In this document: one piece after another, positions 1 to 8,417 of the stretch
Position numbering within the stretch: the first letter of the stretch is position 1
How the letters are laid out: every line of letters starts with the position of its first letter
DNA from: Neoroseomonas marina
Lineage (GTDB): Bacteria; Pseudomonadota; Alphaproteobacteria; Acetobacterales; Acetobacteraceae
Direction: 5' to 3'
DNA length: 64,000 bases
NCBI RefSeq assembly: GCF_012927745.1
Contig: NZ_JABBKX010000008.1
Location: 1-64,000, forward strand
Notes under the pieces: generated by a model
What the model saw: only the letters and a program-made list of their open reading frames with translations
Database searches by the model: none
What the model was told of the DNA's origin: nothing
Translations under genes and position numbers: made by a program

Positions 1-220
1 GCTTGTCGTACACCGGCAGCAACTGCTTCGACGCCGCCAGCGTCATCGGATGCAGCCGCGTCCCCGATCCTCCCGCCAGCAGGATGCCCTTGGTCACGAG
101 GCTGTCCGCCGGCGTGGCGCGCACCGGCCGGCTATCCGCGAAACCACCGGGGTTGCTGTCTGTCGGATCCACCGGCTGGCGTGCAGCGGGGTGGTCCGTT
201 CGCAGCGACACGATGTCCAT
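1..220 (-). CDS. rfbA: Glucose-1-phosphate thymidylyltransferase, N-terminal part (runs off left edge)
   Basis: The minus-strand frame that leaves the window at base 1 encodes the N-terminus of the enzyme that joins dTTP and glucose-1-phosphate into dTDP-glucose, the entry to dTDP-rhamnose and related sugars. The nucleotide-binding loop GGSGTRLHP is followed by [14 protein letters not shown], both hallmarks of the family. The start is uncertain. An ATG at 220 (with another in frame at 223) lies beside GGGAAGA but adds about 41 Pro/Asp/Arg-rich residues not usual in RfbA; a GTG at 97 gives the normal N-terminus but has only a weak ribosome site. It is the last visible gene of the minus-strand surface-glycan array, 37 bases after the GH99-like gene, which fits supply of an activated sugar to the glycosyltransferases upstream. 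Only 73 codons are present. Confidence 0.85.
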   Translation of the reverse strand, partial: MDIVSLRTDHPAARQPVDPTDSNPGGFADSRPVRATPADSLVTKGILLAGGSGTRLHPMTLAASKQLLPVYDK

Positions 221-257
221 CATTCTTCCCGATCCCGTCTTGCGAGCGGCTGTGCGG

Positions 258-1364
258 TCATCGCGCCAATGCATCCCGCAAGGCACGAAGCCGCGAATCA
301 TCGAAGGGCCGCGTCGGGACCAGCCAACCGCCCTCATCATTCTCATTCCACGCGTAGATGAGACCCAGGCCCGCGGAGGCCTCATGGTTCCGCGACCAGT
401 CCCGACAGCGTGCGACGTGGGCGGCGATCTCGTCCGGCCGGCCCTGTTCGTAATAGAACTGCATGCCGGCCCCGGCGCGCTGCCACGCCTCCCACGGGAC
501 CGGATTGGCCACGCGCGGGCGGCGATCCCAGCCCGCCATGGCCGTCGGGACGACCTTGAAGCCCGTGCTCGCCATCTCGTCCCATCGGCGCTCCGCCAGG
601 GTGGCGAGGTCGGCATAGGGTGCGCCGGCGGCACGGCCATCCGCGATCGTATAGGCACCGAGCGCATCGGCGCCGATCTGCCTCGCGAGGCCGGCCAGTT
701 CGGGGCGCGCCATCAGCACGAAGAAGGGATCCGCCGCACCGGCGTCGCGGGCAGCCGCGCGGAAGTCGCGGACGGCGGACTGAAGACCCTCGGGTCCGCC
801 CCATCGCTCGACGACCAATCGCTCGCTGACGAAGCCGAGGAAATAGACGGGGCGGCCGTCCGCGGTCCGGAGATGGTCGGGCGACCGCATCAGGGTCGCG
901 TGCTCGCGGATCAACGCCGCCGGCTGCGCCGCGGTGCCCCAGTTGCGCAGCTCGCAGATCATGCAGAAGCGCATGCCGTCGCGCGCCTGGCTGCTGAGGA
1001 ACAGCTCCAGGCCCCGCGACATCGCGCTGCCGCGCGGGTAGGCGACGAAGGCGAAGAAATCGAGATGCGCGGACCGCGCCAGGGCGATCTCCCGGTCCAT
1101 CACCTGTTGCGCGCTGCCGTCGATCCGGATCGACCCGTTGCGGTCGACATCCGCGAAGAAGGGCAGCCGGCGTCGGTACTCGGCGGGCGACAGGCTCCGC
1201 TCGACCGCCTTTGTCGTCGGGCTTCCGGGCGCCTGCCAGGCATCCCAGCGGATCGCCCCCATCAGGACCTGCCGGGCCGCCCGCCCTGGCCGCGGCGCGA
1301 GCCAGCCGGCAACGCCGCCGGCAAGGACGGCACGCCGCGACAGCAGGAGGCCCGGCTTGGTCAT
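258..1364 (-). CDS. Secreted GH99-like (WbsX-type) domain protein
   Basis: This 368-residue protein begins with an Arg-Arg signal ([21 protein letters not shown], roughly residues 6-26) that looks like a Tat export signal, so it probably acts in the periplasm or at the surface. The rest resembles the glycoside-hydrolase-99-like fold found in WbsX proteins of polysaccharide clusters: an early Trp/Asp segment (MGAIRWDAW), a central region about animal-like TIM-barrel length, and a late [15 protein letters not shown] segment corresponding to the NxWNEW(x)EG signature. Substrate and reaction are unknown; an endo-acting or glycan-trimming role is only inferred. The start codon overlaps the stop of the pyruvyl transferase gene by four bases (ATGA), indicating translational coupling. 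It is the second GH99-like protein of this locus, the other being a domain of the protein at 3163-7035, but this one is exported and stands alone. Confidence 0.7.
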   Translation of the reverse strand: MTKPGLLLSRRAVLAGGVAGWLAPRPGRAARQVLMGAIRWDAWQAPGSPTTKAVERSLSPAEYRRRLPFFADVDRNGSIRIDGSAQQVMDREIALARSAHLDFFAFVAYPRGSAMSRGLELFLSSQARDGMRFCMICELRNWGTAAQPAALIREHATLMRSPDHLRTADGRPVYFLGFVSERLVVERWGGPEGLQSAVRDFRAAARDAGAADPFFVLMARPELAGLARQIGADALGAYTIADGRAAGAPYADLATLAERRWDEMASTGFKVVPTAMAGWDRRPRVANPVPWEAWQRAGAGMQFYYEQGRPDEIAAHVARCRDWSRNHEASAGLGLIYAWNENDEGGWLVPTRPFDDSRLRALRDALAR

Positions 1365-2557
1365 GCGGCGACCGGCGCCACCGCCCGAGCCTCATGGAAC
1401 TGAAGCCCCAGGCCATTGCGGTCGAGGAAGAGGCGCCATTCCATCGTCAGCCGCGCGAACTGCGCGATGAACGGCGCGTAGTCGAGCTCGCCGGCGCGCT
1501 CCAGGATCTCCTCGACCGGAACCTCGCGGTCGAGCAGGACGTGCGGGAGGCGCATCAGCTCGCACAGCTCCCGGGTGCGCATGTCATGGACGAGGAAGAG
1601 CGCCGGCGTGCCGGCGAGCAGCGCGGCGACGTTCCCATGGAAGCGGGAGCCGATGGCGGCGCTCATCGTCTCCATGCAGCCCACCCAGTCTTCCACCGAA
1701 AAGAAGACGCGCATGCGCCGCTCGAGGAAGTTGCGCAGGTCGCTGCGCGAGGCCGAGACGCCGAAGAGCGTCGCGATCTCCTGCATCGCAGAGGCATAGC
1801 GACGACCGTCGCCCGCCATCATCGCGGCGATCATGTCGAGCTCGGGTCGCTCGTTCTGGATGATGTAGTAGGCGTTCTCGGACAGCAGCCGCTGGAACAG
1901 TGCGTTCTCCGAGATGCGCATGGCGTCCGGATACAGCGCATGCCGCCGGACGTTGTTGGAGAAGTTGAGCGCCACCTTGTCCCGCGACGGGACGGCCACG
2001 GCGAGCCGCGCGAGGATATCGGTCCGCATGCCGAGCATCGACGGGCAGCCCGTGATGCTGGTGTTGCGGATGCCCATGTCCCACAGCACTTCGGCGGTGA
2101 AGGCCCCGCGCACGCCGATCGATCCGCTGCGATCGGCCATCAGGCGCAGGAAGCGCTCGGTGCCGGGCTTCAGCGCCGGCGTCTCGCCCGGACGCAGTTG
2201 CGATCCCAGCCCGAAGCAGAAGATCGGGAGCTTGGTCCGCGCGAAGTAGTCGGCATGCGCGGTCAGGTCGACACCATTGCCGACGAAGTTGGACGCCGGA
2301 ACGAAGACGACGTCGAAATGCTCGTGCAGCCGCTCGGCCGGAATGGCGGCGAAGCCCGGATGGAACGCCTTGTGCGCGCAGTCCAGGCCATGGAACAGCC
2401 CATGGCCGATGAACAGATTGCCCGTATTCGCCCCGGTCGCCTCGAGGCGCCGGACCAGGTCATGGTCCGACGCGACATGGGCAGGCGCGCCCCAGAAGCA
2501 GACGCGCTTGCCCGGGGCTGCGACCTGGAACAGCCGCGTCGACGCCGGATCGGTCAT
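1361..2557 (-). CDS. Polysaccharide pyruvyl transferase family protein
   Basis: The product (398 residues) belongs to the family that transfers pyruvate from phosphoenolpyruvate to sugars of surface polysaccharides as ketals (CsaB, WcaK, ExoV relatives). Visible family features are the N-terminal nucleotide-fold segment with GNLFIGHGLFHGLD, a central GLGSQL motif, RGAFTAEVLWDMG followed by TGCPSMLG, and the C-terminal SRFHGNVAALLAGTPALFL, which matches the conserved R-x-H-G active region. The start at 2557 is chosen because AAGGAGGGG lies just upstream; the frame stays open for 60 codons further but those have no family resemblance. Its stop overlaps the start of the GH99-like gene. In S-layer bacteria pyruvylated wall polymers bind surface proteins; here the neighbourhood with an exported RTX protein makes a comparable link worth testing but this is inference. 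Confidence 0.85.
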   Translation of the reverse strand: MTDPASTRLFQVAAPGKRVCFWGAPAHVASDHDLVRRLEATGANTGNLFIGHGLFHGLDCAHKAFHPGFAAIPAERLHEHFDVVFVPASNFVGNGVDLTAHADYFARTKLPIFCFGLGSQLRPGETPALKPGTERFLRLMADRSGSIGVRGAFTAEVLWDMGIRNTSITGCPSMLGMRTDILARLAVAVPSRDKVALNFSNNVRRHALYPDAMRISENALFQRLLSENAYYIIQNERPELDMIAAMMAGDGRRYASAMQEIATLFGVSASRSDLRNFLERRMRVFFSVEDWVGCMETMSAAIGSRFHGNVAALLAGTPALFLVHDMRTRELCELMRLPHVLLDREVPVEEILERAGELDYAPFIAQFARLTMEWRLFLDRNGLGLQFHEARAVAPVAA

Positions 2558-2603
2558 GGTACCCCCCTCCTTGTCATGAAGCATCGCGTCCGCCCGGCGC
2601 GTA

Positions 2604-2628
2604 CCGCGGTGGCCAATGGCCACCGCGG
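2604..2628 (-). promoter_or_regulatory. Perfect intercistronic hairpin
   Basis: An 11-base-pair perfect inverted repeat (arm CCGCGGTGGCC, loop AAT) lies in the 110-base gap between the NPDV-repeat gene and the pyruvyl transferase gene. It has no T-run after it on the minus strand, so it looks more like an RNA-stabilising or partial-termination element that sets expression of the downstream genes than a full terminator. Confidence 0.55.
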
Positions 2629-2667
2629 CGACGTCGCCGAGCCTCGGCGGTGCTGTGAGCAACGCGC

Positions 2668-3111
2668 TCACGCATCCTCGAGAGCGCGCTTCCACTGCAA
2701 TGCGTCGGCTTCGTAGCGCGGGCTCGGGCTGCGCCATTCGGTGGCGCCGGCCATCGCGAAATGCTCCCGCGCCGAGCCGAGCCGTCCGGACTTCACGGCA
2801 CTGGCGACATCCGGATAGGAGCGGAGGTACCAGCGCTCATCGACCTCGGGCGTGCCGCCCTGGCGGCCCTCGAAGTAGCCGAAGCCGATGTAGTGCAGCC
2901 GTGCATTCTCGATCGACCCGGAACGCACCGCGTCCGCGACGTCCGGATTGGCGGCGAGATAGCCGGCTTCGTTGAAGTCGCCGTTGGCGACGGCGATCTG
3001 GAGAAGGAAGCGGAAGAGCTTGAGCGGCACGGTGACGCCGGTCTCGTTCTTCAGGGCTTCGCGCGACGTGCCGATGCTGTGCAGCACAGTGTCATAGGGC
3101 GGGATGTACAT
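2668..3111 (-). CDS. Small NPDV-repeat protein
   Basis: The 147-residue product has no signal peptide. After an N-terminal ~50 residues it carries two copies of a roughly 42-residue repeat: GYLAANPDVADAVRSG...HYIGFGYFEGR and WYLRSYPDVASAVKSG...HFAMAGATEWR. The same repeat (YLaxxPDVxxxG...HFxxxGxxEGR) occurs about five times at the N-terminus of the large protein encoded immediately upstream at 3163-7035, and similar repeats are known at the ends of RTX proteins and glycosyltransferases of alphaproteobacteria. Function is unknown; a protein-protein or glycan-binding module is a reasonable guess. The start has an AAGGAG ribosome site. It lies within the minus-strand surface locus and may be a loose adaptor subunit for the repeat-bearing transferase. 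Confidence 0.75.
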   Translation of the reverse strand: MYIPPYDTVLHSIGTSREALKNETGVTVPLKLFRFLLQIAVANGDFNEAGYLAANPDVADAVRSGSIENARLHYIGFGYFEGRQGGTPEVDERWYLRSYPDVASAVKSGRLGSAREHFAMAGATEWRSPSPRYEADALQWKRALEDA

Positions 3112-3162
3112 GGTTCTCTGCGCTCCTTGTCTGAGATGGCCGATGGCTTGCGTCGAACCGCG

Positions 3163-6100
3163 TCATGATCCGCGGCTCTTTGTGCGGCGCGTGCTGCGCC
3201 GCTTGCTGCGCGGTGATGGCGTCGGCGCACCGAGCTGCGCCGCCACCTCCGCCAGATAGGCGCGCTGCGCTTCGGCCGATCCCGTCGATGCCGGGAAGGC
3301 ATCGCGGGCGAAGGCCTGGCACAGGGCGATTTCCTCGACATGCCGGCCGGCATCCAGCGCGTGCGTCACGCTGCCGCCATGCCGCCGATGCACGTTCAGC
3401 GGCGATGCCTCGTAGGCGACGCGGGCACCGGGCGCTGCCAGCGCCTGGAGGTACAGCCGCCAGTCACCGGCCATGCGGAAGTCGCGCAGCGCCTCGCCGC
3501 AGGCGTCCATGGCCGCGAGCAGCGCGTCGCGACGCCAGACCACGGCGCTGACGTTGAGGACGAGGTTCTTCACCGACAGGAAGCGGCCGACGAACTCCTC
3601 CGCCGTGAACACTTCGCTCCGCGCCAGGGCGCCCGGTCCCAAGGTCGCATAGTACTGCTTGTAGTCAGGCCACATCGCCTGGCCATCCGCGTGGACCGTC
3701 CGGCTGTCGGTGAAGGCGAACCGGATGGCCGGGTCCTCCCGCATCCGCGCGGTCGCGCGCAGCAGGAAGTCCGGGTCGCTGAGGTCGTCCGCTTCGGCGA
3801 TCCACAGGAACTCGCCCTTCGCCAGCTCCGCCGCCTTGCGCCATTGCGCGAAGACCGATCCGGAGTTCTGCTCGTTGGGCTCGAGGCGGATCTCGCGCCG
3901 GTGCCGCGCCGCGACGGCGCGGATCACCTCGAGGCTGTCGTCGGTCGAGCAGTCATCGAGGACGATAACCTCGTTCACCGGCAGGCTCTGCGCGAAGATG
4001 GAGCCGAGCCGCTCGGGCATGTAGCGCGCGTAGTTGTAGTTCGGCACCGCGACCGACACGGACGGCAGTTCCGGCACGGCCATGTGCAGCAGGTCCCGCA
4101 CATAGGGGCGCCAGCCGAAATGGCGCGCTGCAAGGCCCTGCCGCGTGGCGCGGCCACGGCGGCGTTCCTCGTCGTCGTGGCGCGCGCGAATGGCGCCGGC
4201 CACCGCCTCGGACATCGCGGTCACGTCGCCATAGGGCACCACGATGCCGGTACCCGTGCGCGCGAGCAGCCCGGGAATGCCGCCGCTGCGTTCGAACGCG
4301 ACGACCGGCAGGCCGACGGCCAGGGCTTCCAGCGCGACGGACGGGAAGGGATCCTCGCGCGAGGTCAAGGCATAGGCATCGGCCGCCCGCAGGAAGGCGC
4401 CGACATCGTCGCGCCGCCCGGGGACATGAAAGGTGCCGGTGGCCTTCGCGTCGGCGATCTCGTCGCCGAGCCAGCCTTCCATCGCCGGATCCATGCCGCC
4501 GAGCCAGCACAGATGCACGCGATGGCGGCCGCGCCAGCGCAGCAGGCGCCAGAGCTGGAGGAACAGGTCGAAGCCCTTGCGCATGTCCGCATAGCCGATG
4601 CCGAGGACAAGCCGGTCGTCCGGTCCGATGCCGAACTCCTCCCGGATCCGCTCCTCGGCGCCCGCGGGTGCCGTCACATCCTTGTAGATCCCCTGCGGTC
4701 GCAGCACGCAGCGGTCGTCCGCGGCGAGGCCGAGAAGGCCCAGCACCTCGTCGCGCACGAAGGGGGCGGGGAAGACGACCTTCTGCGCCGCACCGATGCC
4801 GGCCCGCGCCGCGGATTCGAGGTGCTTTTCGCGGATCAGCCGCGGCAGCTCGTGCACCAGCAGCGTCGCGGCAATCCCCGCCGCGCGCAGCGCCGGCACG
4901 GCATGGCCCGAGGCCGTCGTGTTGACGATGGCGTGGCGGAAGCCGCGCGCCGCAAGCGCACCGATCCGCGCCGCGGCGGCCGCGGCATCGGCGACCACCG
5001 TCGTCGGGGCGACGCGCCGATAGGCCGGTTCCAGCGCACCACCGCCGAGCAGCAGGACCTCGATCTCGCAACCGTAGGTGCGGCGCAGGGTCGTCGCGAT
5101 GGACAACAGCAGCTGCTGCGCGCCGCCGGGGAAGGCGTCGTGGCCGACCAGCAGGAGGCGCGGCGGCACGTCCTCGCCCAGCCGCGTCACGCCCGTCACC
5201 GCCCGGCCCGTCGCGTTCAGGTAGGCGCTGCCGAAATGCAGGTCGGGTTCGAGATAGGCGCCCTCGCACCATTCGTTCCAGGCGTTGACGCAGACGAAGG
5301 CCTCGCCGTGGAAGGGGTGCTCGCCGGCCTGTTCGATCAGCGCCGCGAGCCAGGCTTCGTACTTCGCCGGCGTGCTTCCCGTGATGGTCAGCCCGTTGCC
5401 CTGCCGCCGCGCATCGTTGTCCCAGGACGGCACCGCCGTCCGGATCAATGGGAAGTCGGGCGTCTTCTCGTCGAGCGAGACGCGCACGACGTCCTCGTAG
5501 CGATAGACCTTGCCGGTGAAGTCGGCGTCCAGGATGTCGAGCCCCGTCGCGATCGGCTCGAGATTCTGCGTGAGCTTGTGCGGCGGAAACTCGATCGCGC
5601 CGTCGAGGCCATAGGGCCGCGGATCCACGTCGCCGAAGCCCTGCGCCATGACGAGCAGAGGTTCTTCGCCGTGCCCCTCGCGGAACAGGTGCCGCCAGCG
5701 CGCGATGGTGGACTTGGCATCCGGGATCAGCGCGGGCCGGTACACCATCAGCAGCGGCCGGCCGCCGACGCGGATGTAGCGGGGGTCGGCGAAATGGCGC
5801 GCGAACTCGGCGACCATGCGCTCATCGTCGTCGGGCCGGTAGTCCTGCGAGATCAGCACCTCGCTCTCCGCGCCGTCCCAGCGCCGGGTCCAGTTCTCGT
5901 TCGCCCACATCAGGGCGAAGGGCATGTCGATCGACGGATCGGCGAGGAAGCGCTCGACCGGCTTCTCGAGCAGCCGGGTGCCGTTGAACCAGTACCAGTA
6001 GAAGACGAAGCCGTGCACGCCGCCCGCCTTGGCCATCTCGACCTGGCGGCGGAAGGTCTCGTTGCCCTCGAGGGAATAGAATCCGAGGTCCCGCGGGACG

Positions 6101-7035
6101 CGCGGCTGATAGTGCCCCTGGAAGCGGGGCATGCCGCGCGGCACGTTGGTCCATTCCGTGAATCCCGTGCCCCACCACGCGTCGTTCTGCGGGAAGGCAT
6201 GGAACTGCGGCAGGTAGTAGGTGAGCAGTTTCACTCGCCGCGCCGCATCGCCCGGCAGCGGGCGGAATTCCTCGAAGTCCGGACCTGGCCGCGTGAAGCG
6301 GCGCACCTCGCGCGGGATGGTCGGCTCGTCGTCGGGCATCCGGCCGTGAACGCCGGGTTCGTGCCGATGCGCCAGCCAATGGGCGAAGGGATTCTCCGAC
6401 AGGTCGCCGCGGAGGTAGCGTTGCGCATAGAAGCGCACGTCGAAGGCGGCCGACGGGTTGCGTCCTTCGCGGTAGCCCTGGGTCCAGAAGTGCTCGAACG
6501 GGTCGATGCCCGCGGCGGCCACGTCCGGATTGCGGCCGAGGTAGTAGTCGACGTCGAATTCCTGGAGCGGGCTGAAGCGGCCGGTCTCGCGATGCTTCAG
6601 CCAATGCGCCAGTGCGATCTCGCCGGCCGCGAGCTGGTACTGCGCGCGATACCAGGCGGGGTCGAAGAAGGGGCTGGGCCGACGTCCCTCCGCCTCGCCA
6701 TGGAAGGCGTAGTGGAACAGCGGGTTGAGCCCGCCTTCCATGACGTCCGGATGCTGCGCGAGGTACCAGAGCGGATCGAAATACGGGTTCGGCCGGCGGC
6801 CTTCCGTGTAGCCCTGCTCGATGAAATGCGCGAAGGGCTCGACGCCCGCCGCGGCGATGTCCGGATGGGCGGCCAGGTAGTAGGCCGCATCGAACAGCCC
6901 GCTGTGTTCCAGCACCGCAAGCCGCTGCGGATCGGCCTCCATCGCGGGCACAGGCAGCAATTCGGCGAGACGGACGGGCGTGCCCGGTCCGGCCCCGCGA
7001 CGCCGTTCCTCGAGCAGGGCGAAGAATTCCGTCAT
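3163..7035 (-). CDS. Four-part glycan enzyme: NPDV repeats, WbsX/GH99-like, GT4 and GT2 domains
   Basis: A 1290-residue cytoplasmic protein without signal or membrane helices. Approximate layout: residues 30-235, five repeats of the YLaxHPDIxxxGVxPFxHFxxxG type; 255-610, a WbsX/GH99-like domain with YYLPQFHAFPQNDAWWGTGF at its start, FYWYWFNG in the middle and NAWNEWCEG near its end; 625-975, a GT-B (GT4) glycosyltransferase with SREDPFPSVALEALAVGLPV as the nucleotide-sugar-binding E-x7-E region; 985-1240, a GT-A (GT2) transferase with PNYNYARYM, LDDCSTDDS and EADD motifs. The tail is basic (SPRSKRRSTRRTKS). The upstream frame is open to 7755 but that part is opposite-frame shadow of the HlyD gene; ATG 7035 is the first sensible start. 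It presumably adds and trims sugars of one glycan; acceptor and sugars are not predictable. Confidence 0.88.
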   Translation of the reverse strand: MTEFFALLEERRRGAGPGTPVRLAELLPVPAMEADPQRLAVLEHSGLFDAAYYLAAHPDIAAAGVEPFAHFIEQGYTEGRRPNPYFDPLWYLAQHPDVMEGGLNPLFHYAFHGEAEGRRPSPFFDPAWYRAQYQLAAGEIALAHWLKHRETGRFSPLQEFDVDYYLGRNPDVAAAGIDPFEHFWTQGYREGRNPSAAFDVRFYAQRYLRGDLSENPFAHWLAHRHEPGVHGRMPDDEPTIPREVRRFTRPGPDFEEFRPLPGDAARRVKLLTYYLPQFHAFPQNDAWWGTGFTEWTNVPRGMPRFQGHYQPRVPRDLGFYSLEGNETFRRQVEMAKAGGVHGFVFYWYWFNGTRLLEKPVERFLADPSIDMPFALMWANENWTRRWDGAESEVLISQDYRPDDDERMVAEFARHFADPRYIRVGGRPLLMVYRPALIPDAKSTIARWRHLFREGHGEEPLLVMAQGFGDVDPRPYGLDGAIEFPPHKLTQNLEPIATGLDILDADFTGKVYRYEDVVRVSLDEKTPDFPLIRTAVPSWDNDARRQGNGLTITGSTPAKYEAWLAALIEQAGEHPFHGEAFVCVNAWNEWCEGAYLEPDLHFGSAYLNATGRAVTGVTRLGEDVPPRLLLVGHDAFPGGAQQLLLSIATTLRRTYGCEIEVLLLGGGALEPAYRRVAPTTVVADAAAAAARIGALAARGFRHAIVNTTASGHAVPALRAAGIAATLLVHELPRLIREKHLESAARAGIGAAQKVVFPAPFVRDEVLGLLGLAADDRCVLRPQGIYKDVTAPAGAEERIREEFGIGPDDRLVLGIGYADMRKGFDLFLQLWRLLRWRGRHRVHLCWLGGMDPAMEGWLGDEIADAKATGTFHVPGRRDDVGAFLRAADAYALTSREDPFPSVALEALAVGLPVVAFERSGGIPGLLARTGTGIVVPYGDVTAMSEAVAGAIRARHDDEERRRGRATRQGLAARHFGWRPYVRDLLHMAVPELPSVSVAVPNYNYARYMPERLGSIFAQSLPVNEVIVLDDCSTDDSLEVIRAVAARHRREIRLEPNEQNSGSVFAQWRKAAELAKGEFLWIAEADDLSDPDFLLRATARMREDPAIRFAFTDSRTVHADGQAMWPDYKQYYATLGPGALARSEVFTAEEFVGRFLSVKNLVLNVSAVVWRRDALLAAMDACGEALRDFRMAGDWRLYLQALAAPGARVAYEASPLNVHRRHGGSVTHALDAGRHVEEIALCQAFARDAFPASTGSAEAQRAYLAEVAAQLGAPTPSPRSKRRSTRRTKSRGS

Positions 7036-7082
7036 GCGATGAACCTCGTCTTCGGGATGGGGGGCGGGGCGGGCGGCATCGC

Positions 7083-8417
7083 TCAATCCCTCAGCGCGCG
7101 CCGCAGGCCGTCCGAGAGGGGCCGCAGCACGTAATCGAGCGCCGTGCGCTTCTCGCCGAGGACGAATGCCTCCACCGGCATGCCCGGCGCCAGCGTCGAC
7201 CCGGCCGGCAGGCGCGCGGCGACCTCGGGGGAGACCGCGATGCGGGCGAGGAAGAAGGCGTTGCCCTGCTGGTCGATCTGCCGGTCGGCCGAGACGTAGA
7301 TGACCTCGGTCTCGATCAGCGGCACTTCCCGCGTGCGGAACGCCACGAGGCGCAGGCGGGCCTGCTGGCCGACGCGGACGTTCTCGACATCGTTGAGCGC
7401 GAGGCGCACCTCGGCCACCAGGCGGTTGTCGAGCGGAACGAGGTCGAGCACCGGCTGGCCGGCGGCGATGCTGCTGCCGGGGGTGAAGAAGCGGATGTCG
7501 GTCACGATGCCGGCCTCCGGCGCCCGGGCGACGCGGCGCGCCAGGACTTCCTCGGCACCGCGCAGGCGCTGTTCGGCATCGGCACGCAGGGCCTGGGCCT
7601 CCTGGAGGTCGCGCGCGACTTCCTGCTGGCGGTTCAGGCGGGTGTTCGCCATCTCGAGTTCCGCCTGCAGGATGCTTTCGCGCGCCTGCGCTTCCTGCGC
7701 CTGGTACTGGCCCAGATTGCCGACGAGCTCGGCTTCGGCGCGCTGCAGTTCCCATTGCCGCGTGCGCGTCGCATAGCCGCGGGTGACGAGCTGGCTGACG
7801 CCGCCCAGTTCCTCGCGGATCGCCTGGAGGCGCACCGCCGTCGCTTCCTTCTGCGCGGCGTAGGCGGCCATCTGGCCCTGAAGCTGCGCGATTCGCGTGC
7901 GGTTCACGCTGATCGCGCCGTCATAGGCCTCCCATCGCGCCGCATAGAGCCGCGTCTCCGCCTCGATCAGCGAGGCGATCGACGGATCCGCACGGCCGGC
8001 GTCGCTCGCGCCTTCGGGCAGCTGCATCTCGCGGCTGTCCTGCCGTTCGGCGATCAGGCGCGCGGCGCGCACGGACTGCGCCCAGAAGACGGCCCGCGCC
8101 TGCGCGGCAGCGGCATCGGCCTGGGTCGTATCGAGGCGCAGCAGCGGCTGCCCTTCCACCACCTGTTCGCCTTCCCGTACGAGCAGGCTGCGCAGCAGCC
8201 CGGCATCGAGCAGCATCACCGTCTTGCGGCGACTCTCCGCGACGAGCGTGCCCTGGCCGATCACCGCGCGCTCGATCGGGGTCACCGCCGCCCAGCCGAG
8301 GATGCCCCCGGCACCGACGGTGAGCACGACGAGCGCCGTCGCCAGCAGGCGGCCGAGCTTCGGAGGCGGCAGCGCCGCATCGAAGGCTGCTTCGAGGGCG
8401 TCGGCAGCAGCGCTCAT
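7083..8417 (-). CDS. HlyD-family type I secretion membrane-fusion protein
   Basis: The 444-residue product is the periplasmic adaptor of a type I secretion system (PrtE/AprE/HlyD family) that bridges an inner membrane ABC exporter and a TolC-like channel. It has a short cytosolic N-terminus, one membrane helix (about residues 27-50, LLATALVVLTVGAGGILGWAAV-like), a lipoyl half-motif (GTLVAESRRKTVML...LLVREGEQVVEGQPLLRL), a long coiled-coil section rich in Ala/Gln/Glu/Arg (about 90-290), the returning half-motif GIVTDIRFFTPGSSIAAGQPVLDLVP, and a C-terminal beta domain ending with MPVEAFVLGEKRTALDYVLRP. Start ATG 8417 overlaps the ABC gene stop (ATGA). It follows two ABC genes and precedes the large glycosyltransferase, so the exporter sits in the middle of the glycan locus. 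No outer membrane partner is encoded in the window. Confidence 0.93.
   Translation of the reverse strand: MSAAADALEAAFDAALPPPKLGRLLATALVVLTVGAGGILGWAAVTPIERAVIGQGTLVAESRRKTVMLLDAGLLRSLLVREGEQVVEGQPLLRLDTTQADAAAAQARAVFWAQSVRAARLIAERQDSREMQLPEGASDAGRADPSIASLIEAETRLYAARWEAYDGAISVNRTRIAQLQGQMAAYAAQKEATAVRLQAIREELGGVSQLVTRGYATRTRQWELQRAEAELVGNLGQYQAQEAQARESILQAELEMANTRLNRQQEVARDLQEAQALRADAEQRLRGAEEVLARRVARAPEAGIVTDIRFFTPGSSIAAGQPVLDLVPLDNRLVAEVRLALNDVENVRVGQQARLRLVAFRTREVPLIETEVIYVSADRQIDQQGNAFFLARIAVSPEVAARLPAGSTLAPGMPVEAFVLGEKRTALDYVLRPLSDGLRRALRD

Noticed and set aside
7036-7755. N-terminal extension of the large glycan enzyme
   Set aside because: The frame is open but overlaps the HlyD gene in another frame and encodes Arg/Pro-rich sequence without similarity; the repeat domain begins just after ATG 7035.
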